Positions 1 through 5,450 of a stretch of 5,450 bases of DNA are shown in pieces. The stretch's first letter is position 1, and each line of letters begins with the position of its first letter. Source of the stretch: Lunatibacter sp035460985 (lineage in GTDB: Bacteria; Bacteroidota; Bacteroidia; Cytophagales; Cyclobacteriaceae). A program made the translations under genes and the position numbers. The stretch covers positions 1-5,450 of the forward strand of contig DATHWC010000157.1 of NCBI GenBank assembly GCA_035460985.1. Direction: 5' to 3'. Under the pieces are notes generated by a model. That model searched no databases. It was not told the DNA's origin and worked only from the letters and a program-made list of their open reading frames with translations.

Positions 1-135
1 CCTGGGGTGAATATTAACCAAAGGGTATCAGGCACATTTGAAAACAAAAATTTAAAAGATTTACTCACCGGATTAATCTTTTCTACTGCTTTATCCTTTG
101 AACTAATCGGAAAACAAGTAACAATTAAAAAATAA
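1..135 (+). CDS. FecR-family anti-sigma factor, C-terminal fragment (5' end outside window)
   Basis: Reading from base 1 in frame 1, 44 codons run to a TAA at 133-135. The peptide contains VSGTFENKNLKDLL, then LSFELIGKQVTIKK at the end. This is the pattern of the C-terminal DUF4974 domain of Bacteroidota FecR proteins: a 'GxFxNxxLxxLL' helix start followed by a short strand pair ending in 'xVxIxK'. In this family the N-terminal part binds an ECF sigma factor in the cytoplasm, one membrane helix crosses the inner membrane, and the C-terminal part contacts the STN domain of a TonB-dependent transporter in the periplasm. Only the periplasmic end is visible here. Its position 101 bp upstream of a SusC protein that carries an STN domain supports the call strongly. 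An ECF sigma gene is expected further upstream, but that is inference. The fragment is cut by the window edge and is not a pseudogene as far as can be seen. Confidence 0.85.
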   Translation, partial: PGVNINQRVSGTFENKNLKDLLTGLIFSTALSFELIGKQVTIKK

Positions 136-155
136 TCGACTATGAAATAAAAAAA

Positions 156-196
156 CAGGGTAAACTCTCCATCGCCAAATGAATTCATTTACCCTG
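156..196. promoter_or_regulatory. Inverted repeat / hairpin in the susC leader; terminator-like on the minus strand
   Basis: A perfect 9-bp inverted repeat, CAGGGTAAA (156-164) and TTTACCCTG (188-196), encloses a 23-nt loop in the 101-bp gap between the fecR-like stop and the susC-like start. Read on the + strand, the 3' arm is followed by AACGATTTT, which is a poor U-tract. Read on the - strand, the hairpin is followed at once by seven T, one A and three T (the complement of 145-155), with the GC-rich base of the stem next to the tract. That is the shape of an intrinsic terminator facing away from susC. It could block antisense transcription, form a 5'-leader structure in the susC mRNA, or be an operator. 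The repeat is seen directly; the role is inference. No Bacteroidota housekeeping promoter (TAnnTTTG) was found in this gap, which would fit ECF-sigma control. Confidence 0.5.
177..190. repeat. 14-bp perfect palindrome in the susC leader
   Basis: AAATGAATTCATTT reads identically on both strands. Its last three bases (188-190) are also the first three of the right arm of the larger hairpin at 156-196, so the two structures compete in RNA. As duplex DNA it has the symmetry of a dimeric regulator site. As RNA it could fold as a 5-bp stem with an AATT loop, which would be weak. AT-rich palindromes of this size can arise by chance, so a functional role is only a possibility. Confidence 0.4.
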
Positions 197-236
197 AACG
201 ATTTTAAAGCAATAAACCTTAAAAACTATTAAAATT

Positions 237-3200
237 ATGAAAAGAAAATTACTGTACCTAATAAAGATGGTATCGAAAAACGTATTGTATGGCCTGATTA
301 TTCAATGTCTTCTCATGACTACTTTGATGGCCCATGAAATCAGTGCTCAGATTAAACCCATAGACCAAACCTTTGTCCGGTTAGCTAAAGCAGAAGGACA
401 GCTTTATGAGATCTTCAGGGAGATAGAAGCTCGGACTGACTACAGATTCGTTTATCCTGCGGAAGTACTTGCAAACAAATCCCCAATCAACGTAAAAAAT
501 AGAAGACAGTCAGTCAACGATATATTGGTAGAAGTAGGAACGGTTGCCAGGTTGCGATTTAAGCAAGTTGACAACACCATTTACGTGGCTAAACCAGATG
601 AAGAGAAAGATGGTGGAAAGATTGAAATTTCAATAGAAATGGCTGAGGTCCGTGGTCGGGTTACAGACGAACGAGGAGATCCCATTCCAGGTGCTACCCT
701 AATAATAGAAGGAACGGCTAGCGGAACTGCAACGGATATTGACGGCAATTTTTCACTGGAAGCACCTGAAGGTGCAGTATTATTGGTTTCATTTATTGGA
801 TATCAGGCTCAGCGGGTTACATTAACCAATCAAACTTCGCTTACCATTATTTTGCAGGAGGATTTGTCCTCATTGGATGAAATTGTAGTGGTGGGGTATG
901 GTACACAGAAAAAAAGTGATTTGACTGGTTCTATTTCCTCCATCAAAGGAGATGCTGTAAAGGAGTTTCCTGTCACATCAATAGATCAAGCACTTCAGGG
1001 AAGAGCTGCCGGTGTCCAGGTGACACAGGCCTCAGCGGCTCCAGGAGGTGGAGTATCAGTAAGAATCAGGGGCTCCAATTCCATTAATTCGGGGAGTGAG
1101 CCGCTTTATGTTATCGATGGTTTCCCCATTTATCCTGACAATAGCGCTTACGGAGTAGGAGGTAACCGCCAGCCATCGAATATCATGTCAACCATTAACC
1201 CAAACGATATTGAATCTATCGAAATATTAAAGGACGCCTCAGCTACTTCCATTTATGGATCAAGGGGATCAAATGGAGTGGTTTTGATCACAACAAAAAG
1301 AGGAAAATCCGGTGAAAGTAAGATAGACTACGAAGGATCTATGTCTATTCAAAATATTTCAAACCGCATCGATGTGCTGAATGGTAGGGATTATGCAATT
1401 TATCTCAATACCATGGAGCAAAGTCAAGGCGGAGCTCCATTATATACTCAACCAGAAATAGATGCGATCGGTGAAGGTACTAATTGGTTGAACGAAGTAA
1501 CCAGAACTGGCCTGATTAGTAGCCACCAACTGAGTTTTACTGGCGGCAACGAAAAAACACAATATGCGGTGGTAGGAAATTACTTCGAAAATGAGGGGAT
1601 TATTAAAAACACTGATTTTAAAAGATATGGGATAAGACTCAATCTGGATAACAAAGCTTTAAATGATAGATTGACAATCAACTCGAGCTGGTCCATCAAT
1701 AGGACTGAGTCCAATAATGCTCCCACAGATAGAGGCGGGCCCGGGGGAATTATCATTACATCGTTAGGTCTGGACCCAACGGTACCCGTTAGAAACGAAG
1801 ATGGAACCTATGCTTTAGCTTCCTACGATGGTCGGTTTTTGACCAATCCCTTGCAGGAATTGGAACATGTGACCGACCGGGACATTAATAACAGGATATT
1901 AGGAAATACAGGTTTGACTTATAAAATACTAGACGGATTAAATTTTAAAACCAGTATTGGGGCGGATCTTCTTTCAGCTAACCGAGCGACCTTCTTTCCC
2001 TCCGAAAACTCAAGATTGGGTAGGGACAGAGCAGGGGAATTGACTAAAGCAAATAGAAACTCTATTAATATTCTGAATGAGAATATCTTATCCTACGCAA
2101 ACCAAATCAATGAAGATCACCGATTGGATGTTGTTGTAGGATACACATTTCAGAAGGAATTGAACGAAGGAATGTCTGCAACCAATCGAGGTTTGTCTGC
2201 AAGCCATGTAGATCAGGCGACACTAGGAGGTGGAACTGACATTCAAATACCGTCCTCTAATCGAAGGGAATGGCTGTTGAAATCATTTTTAGGAAGGGTT
2301 AATTACAACTTAATGGAAAAATACCTGCTTACATTTTCTTTAAGGAGAGATGGATCCTCCAGATTTGGATCCACAAATAAGTGGGCTAATTTCCCGTCAG
2401 TTGCGGGAGCCTGGCGAGTGGTAGAAGAGGATTTTTTTCAAGGGAGCTCCTTATCCAATATAATCAGCGATTTGAAAGTTAGAACTAGTTGGGGTATAAC
2501 CGGAAATTCAGAAATTCCAGTCTATAATTCACTCGCCAACTTAAGGGAGTTCAATTATGTTTTTGGGGGAAATCTTGTTTTGGGATTGGCGGAGGCTCGA
2601 TTAGCTAACCCTAACCTTAAATGGGAAACTACCACCATGTATAATTTTGGTATAGACCTTTCGTTTATGGAAAACCGGTTAAACCTAACCACTGAGTATT
2701 TTTATAACCAGACAGAGGATTTACTTTTGTTTGTTACTATTCCGAGTAGTTTGGGGTTTGAATCTATACTAAAAAATTCCGGCTCCTTGGAAAATAAGGG
2801 CTTAGAGTTTTCCCTAAATTATATACCTATAAATCGTCCTGATTTCCGATGGGATATTACAGGTAATATCTCTTTTCTAAGGAATAGAATCACAGATTTG
2901 GGCACCAGTACCCCTTTCTTTTCCGGATCAACCAGTTCAGGTCACCTTGGCATTCCTGGCAGCTGGGTCGAAGCCGGTTATCCTATCGGCGTTTGGAGGG
3001 GATATCGTTATATTGGATTATTTCAATCACAAGAAGAGATTGATAGTAGCCCGTCTCGTTCAGGTGATAAACCAGGTTATCCCAGATATAGAGACACGAA
3101 TGGTGACGGAACCATCAATCCACAGGATTTTACGGTGATGGGAGATCCCAATCCGGATTTTACCTGGGGATTAACTACCACACTTAATTACAGAAAAATT

Positions 3201-3647
3201 GATTTCAACTTATTTATAAGAGGAGTTCATGGCAATGACATCAGAAATCTTCAGCAATCTGAATTGGGGGATGGTGTTCAGAAAATCAACCAGATTGCCA
3301 ATATCCTTGTGGATTCTTGGACACCTGAAAACCGCAATGCAAGTCGACCTGTAATCGACGGCAATAGGGATTTTGCCAATTCTTATAGAGCTTCTGATTA
3401 TTTTATTGAAGACGGAAGCTTTATCCGGATACAAAATGTATCCATTGGTTACACGCTACCAGTAACCAAATATGTCCGAAATGCGAGGTTTTACATCAGT
3501 GCTCAAAACCCAGTTTTATTTACCAAATACAGGGGATTTGACCCAGAAGTGAACAATTTGGGACAGAATAATCTCAATAGAGGAGATGACTACGATGCTT
3601 ATCCGCGTTCCAAAACCTACACAGTTGGCATTAATGTTGGACTTTAA
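237..3647 (+). CDS. SusC/RagA-family TonB-dependent outer-membrane transporter with N-terminal STN signalling domain
   Basis: This is a 1136-residue outer-membrane nutrient importer that works with the SusD-like lipoprotein encoded 12 bp downstream. Domains in order: signal peptide, residues 1-37, with a basic start, hydrophobic core about 15-31 and likely cleavage at ISA/Q; STN domain, about 44-118; carboxypeptidase-D regulatory-like beta-sandwich, about 137-208; TonB-box-like DEIVVVGYGTQ at 214-224; plug domain to about 356; then the 22-strand-type barrel. The SusC signature is clear in YVIDGFPI (291-298) and IEILKDASATSIYGSRG (328-344). An EF-hand-like loop, DTNGDGTINPQD, lies at 953-964. 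The STN domain marks a transporter that signals to a FecR anti-sigma factor, and one is encoded just upstream. The start at 237 has no Shine-Dalgarno but an AT-rich lead-in, usual for Bacteroidota; Met11 is a possible alternative. The protein ends VGL rather than in the usual aromatic residue. The transported substrate is unknown. The frame is intact throughout. Confidence 0.96.
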   Translation: MKRKLLYLIKMVSKNVLYGLIIQCLLMTTLMAHEISAQIKPIDQTFVRLAKAEGQLYEIFREIEARTDYRFVYPAEVLANKSPINVKNRRQSVNDILVEVGTVARLRFKQVDNTIYVAKPDEEKDGGKIEISIEMAEVRGRVTDERGDPIPGATLIIEGTASGTATDIDGNFSLEAPEGAVLLVSFIGYQAQRVTLTNQTSLTIILQEDLSSLDEIVVVGYGTQKKSDLTGSISSIKGDAVKEFPVTSIDQALQGRAAGVQVTQASAAPGGGVSVRIRGSNSINSGSEPLYVIDGFPIYPDNSAYGVGGNRQPSNIMSTINPNDIESIEILKDASATSIYGSRGSNGVVLITTKRGKSGESKIDYEGSMSIQNISNRIDVLNGRDYAIYLNTMEQSQGGAPLYTQPEIDAIGEGTNWLNEVTRTGLISSHQLSFTGGNEKTQYAVVGNYFENEGIIKNTDFKRYGIRLNLDNKALNDRLTINSSWSINRTESNNAPTDRGGPGGIIITSLGLDPTVPVRNEDGTYALASYDGRFLTNPLQELEHVTDRDINNRILGNTGLTYKILDGLNFKTSIGADLLSANRATFFPSENSRLGRDRAGELTKANRNSINILNENILSYANQINEDHRLDVVVGYTFQKELNEGMSATNRGLSASHVDQATLGGGTDIQIPSSNRREWLLKSFLGRVNYNLMEKYLLTFSLRRDGSSRFGSTNKWANFPSVAGAWRVVEEDFFQGSSLSNIISDLKVRTSWGITGNSEIPVYNSLANLREFNYVFGGNLVLGLAEARLANPNLKWETTTMYNFGIDLSFMENRLNLTTEYFYNQTEDLLLFVTIPSSLGFESILKNSGSLENKGLEFSLNYIPINRPDFRWDITGNISFLRNRITDLGTSTPFFSGSTSSGHLGIPGSWVEAGYPIGVWRGYRYIGLFQSQEEIDSSPSRSGDKPGYPRYRDTNGDGTINPQDFTVMGDPNPDFTWGLTTTLNYRKIDFNLFIRGVHGNDIRNLQQSELGDGVQKINQIANILVDSWTPENRNASRPVIDGNRDFANSYRASDYFIEDGSFIRIQNVSIGYTLPVTKYVRNARFYISAQNPVLFTKYRGFDPEVNNLGQNNLNRGDDYDAYPRSKTYTVGINVGL

Positions 3648-3659
3648 ACCGATTCAATC

Positions 3660-5240
3660 ATGAAATATATACTGAATAAAACAATAATAATACTTCTCTG
3701 TATTTTTGTGTTGACACCAATGGCTTGTCAAGAATTGGAGGAGAATCCTGATTTTATCACAAGGGATAACTTCTTCTCTACAGCTGAGCAGATGGAGTTG
3801 GGGGTAAATGCCATTTATGATGGGATTGCAAGGGGTAGAGATGGATGGAATCACTTTTACAATAGATTTGTGTTTGAGTGCAGGGTAGGGTATCAAGTAG
3901 GCTGGGAGAAGGGACCGTCTGATTTTCAGAATGGAAGCGTGACGTCCACAGATGTGTATATTGCCACTTACTGGAGGATCTCCTATGAAAATATAAATAG
4001 GGCGAATGCACTAATTGAAAAGGCAGATGAATTGCGTGAGGCCGGGATTCCCAATCAGGAATTATTGAATAGGATAAAGGCAGAAGCCATGTTTTTAAGG
4101 GCTTTTTATTACTTTAACCTGGTTCGATATTTTGATGATGTTCCGTTTACTGATAAAATGACCGTTAGCGACGAAGATCTGCCATCCAATCAGGATGGGA
4201 AGAGGAAGGTTCTTGATCTTATTGAAAGTGATTTGACGTTCGGTGCCGATGTGTTACCGGATGTGTATACGGGAAACGATTTAGGCAGGGCAACTAAGTG
4301 GGCGGCGTTGGCGCTGCAGGTTAAAGCATATTTGCTTGATGAAAAATGGACAGAAGCTAAAAATACGGCAGAAATAATAATAGAGCAGGGAGGGTTCAAT
4401 CTTTTTGAGGATTTCGCACACAATTTTGATGTTGCACATGAAAATTCAGGCGAAAGAATATTTGAAGCGCAGGTTTCAGCATCCGCTAATATTAGTGAAA
4501 ACCATAACCACCATTCCCATTTTGTCCCCGCAGACCTTCCTATTAGTATTGGGGGTCAGGGATGGCATTGGTTAAATGGTACTCAGGCTTTCAGAATGAA
4601 ATACGATCCCGAAGACAAACGTATTCCAGGGACGTTCATTTCTGAGTATCCCAGCAACCGTGTAGGTTTAAATGCCAATGGTGAATATCCAATGGTTAGG
4701 TGGAGCGGAAATACTTCTTATAATTTAAGTCGCTTCGGTGGATTGGTATCTGCTGCGGCAAACCCCAATGATCCAGAGACTTTGGTCTTTTCCAATGCAT
4801 GGACTTCTAAGTGGGTGCAAATCGGTATAGCAAATCCTTCCTTAACAGAAAAAAATATAGTCTATCTGCGCTACGCAGATGTGCTTTTGGGACATTCTGA
4901 AGCGGCCAACGAAAGTGGAACGGGGGACCCTTATTTTGGGATTAATGAGGTTCGCAGCAGAGCTGGCTTGCCAAGTCTTTCGAATTTGAACCAATCTCAA
5001 TTAAGAGATGCAATTGTGGAAGAAAGGGTATTGGAGTTTGCATTTGAGCAGGAAACCTATCCGGAATTGAAAAGAAAAAGCACATTTGGAGGCGATCAGG
5101 ATTACCTTGGTGACTATATCCGGAATTTTATAGACACCTATGATTTGGATAGACAACTGTCCCCAAAAGACTATGTGCTGCCTATTCCACTGAATGAGAT
5201 TTTGGGAAACCCTAATGTGCAGCAACATTTGGACTACTAA
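3660..5240 (+). CDS. SusD/RagB-family surface-exposed nutrient-binding lipoprotein
   Basis: This 526-residue lipoprotein should lie on the cell surface over the SusC barrel and capture the substrate. The signal peptide (1-22) ends TPMA before the likely lipidated Cys23; the -3 proline and -2 methionine make the lipobox loose. The acidic stretch after the cysteine (QELEEN) resembles Bacteroidota surface-export signals. TPR-like SusD elements are visible: YWRISYENINRANALIE (104-120), AEAMFLRAFYYFNLVRYFDD (141-160), and ALALQVKAYLL (216-226). The C-terminal SusD half contains NIVYLRYADVLLGHSEAAN (399-417), INEVRSRAGLP (428-438) and YVLPIPLNEILGNPN (505-519). Length is normal for the family. Two features are unusual: the family motif near the C-terminus is altered (EQETYPELKR at 463-472), and there is a histidine cluster (HNHHSH, 282-287) in the likely ligand-facing half. 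The start lies 12 bp after the SusC stop without a Shine-Dalgarno, so co-transcription and possible translational coupling are expected. Substrate unknown. Confidence 0.96.
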   Translation: MKYILNKTIIILLCIFVLTPMACQELEENPDFITRDNFFSTAEQMELGVNAIYDGIARGRDGWNHFYNRFVFECRVGYQVGWEKGPSDFQNGSVTSTDVYIATYWRISYENINRANALIEKADELREAGIPNQELLNRIKAEAMFLRAFYYFNLVRYFDDVPFTDKMTVSDEDLPSNQDGKRKVLDLIESDLTFGADVLPDVYTGNDLGRATKWAALALQVKAYLLDEKWTEAKNTAEIIIEQGGFNLFEDFAHNFDVAHENSGERIFEAQVSASANISENHNHHSHFVPADLPISIGGQGWHWLNGTQAFRMKYDPEDKRIPGTFISEYPSNRVGLNANGEYPMVRWSGNTSYNLSRFGGLVSAAANPNDPETLVFSNAWTSKWVQIGIANPSLTEKNIVYLRYADVLLGHSEAANESGTGDPYFGINEVRSRAGLPSLSNLNQSQLRDAIVEERVLEFAFEQETYPELKRKSTFGGDQDYLGDYIRNFIDTYDLDRQLSPKDYVLPIPLNEILGNPNVQQHLDY

Positions 5241-5256
5241 ACAGATAGGATATAGT

Positions 5257-5301
5257 AATGCAAAAGGAGAGAATTAGTAATCTCCTTTTGCATTTTATTT
5301 T
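5257..5301 (+). terminator. Intrinsic (Rho-independent) terminator after the susD-like gene
   Basis: A perfect 14-bp stem is formed by AATGCAAAAGGAGA (5257-5270) and TCTCCTTTTGCATT (5281-5294) with a 10-nt loop, followed by a T-rich run TTATTTT (5295-5301). It begins 17 bases after the susD-like TAA. The flank on the minus-strand side (ACTATA) lacks a T-run, so termination should act on + strand transcripts only. It marks the 3' end of the fecR/susC/susD-side transcription unit. Confidence 0.88.
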
Positions 5302-5450
5302 ATCAAGAAAAATGCAGAACGCAGAAAACTAAATTCATGCCTGAATGTACAACGCAACGCGAAAGCTGAGGGCAAGGTCTTTTTGAGTAAGGGGATTAAG
5401 TTATCAAATGTCAGTAAGACTGTTTTATTATTAATTCAATGTTGCACGCT
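5302..5450. other. Non-coding tail, no gene recognised
   Basis: The 149 bases after the terminator hold no supportable coding region. On the + strand, the ATG at 5337 opens only 10 codons and the ATG at 5345 only 13. One + frame through 5344-5450 stays open to the window edge but has no ATG and a composition that matches no family I know. On the minus strand only an 11-codon frame is seen. A short GC-richer patch (about 5312-5380) contains near-repeats GCAGAAC/GCAGAAA and AACGCAACGCG, plus a 5-bp hairpin ATTCA-TGCC-TGAAT (5333-5346). This may be the edge of the next locus or of an intergenic repeat; neither can be decided here. Confidence 0.4.

Noticed and set aside
81..98. Possible Bacteroidota -7 promoter element (TATCCTTTG) within the fecR-like gene
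   Set aside because: It has three bases between TA and TTTG instead of two and no convincing upstream partner was found, so I do not call a promoter.
142..150. Two-codon ATG AAA TAA frame just after the fecR-like stop
   Set aside because: Too short to be distinguished from chance; no supporting signal.
2947..3138. 63-codon + strand open frame inside the SusC gene
   Set aside because: It overlaps the conserved barrel region of SusC in another frame, matches no family, and contains no initiation signal. It is a shadow frame.
3210..3434. Minus-strand open frame opposite the SusC C-terminal region
   Set aside because: It lies wholly opposite strongly conserved SusC coding sequence and its peptide has no recognisable domain.
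3654..4423. Three minus-strand open frames opposite the SusD N-terminal half
   Set aside because: All three are antisense shadows of the SusD coding frame, two overlap each other, and none resembles a known protein.
5019..5075. Frameshift or sequencing error as the cause of the unusual SusD motif
   Set aside because: The conserved blocks on both sides (NEVRSRAGLP and YVLPIPLNEI) are in the same frame with a plausible spacing, so local divergence explains it better.
5001..5228. Minus-strand open frame opposite the SusD C-terminus
   Set aside because: It mirrors the conserved SusD C-terminal block and has no independent support.

Overview
The window looks like part of a Bacteroidota chromosome. 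The two full-length genes are an adjacent SusC/SusD pair, an arrangement essentially confined to that phylum. The moderately AT-rich DNA and the absence of Shine-Dalgarno sequences before either start agree with this. The long basic N-region of the SusC signal peptide, followed by 'LYGLIIQ...AHEISAQ', resembles SusC proteins of Cytophagales (Cyclobacteriaceae-like). That placement is an impression from memory and has not been tested by a search.

Layout, all on the + strand. Positions 1-135 hold the last 44 codons of a FecR-type anti-sigma factor, truncated by the window edge. Positions 136-236 are a 101-bp leader containing a 9-bp inverted repeat and an overlapping 14-bp perfect palindrome. 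Positions 237-3647 encode a 1136-residue SusC/RagA-family TonB-dependent transporter with an extra N-terminal STN signalling domain. Twelve bases later, positions 3660-5240 encode a 526-residue SusD/RagB-family surface lipoprotein. A strong intrinsic terminator (5257-5301) follows the SusD stop directly. The last ~150 bases (5302-5450) contain no gene I can support.

How the parts work together: the SusD lipoprotein caps the SusC barrel on the cell surface. It captures an oligomeric nutrient, probably a glycan or glycopeptide fragment, which SusC imports with TonB energy. The STN domain of SusC would report substrate occupancy to the periplasmic part of the FecR protein encoded just upstream. 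FecR would then release an ECF sigma factor, presumably encoded upstream of the window, to raise expression of the pair. No degradative enzyme lies in the window and the terminator closes the unit after susD, so the substrate cannot be named from this sequence.

The region is a well-known type of system rather than a new one. The points most worth a second look are the leader secondary structure, the unusual C-terminal motif and histidine cluster of the SusD protein, and the isolation of the sigma/anti-sigma-controlled pair from any enzyme gene.
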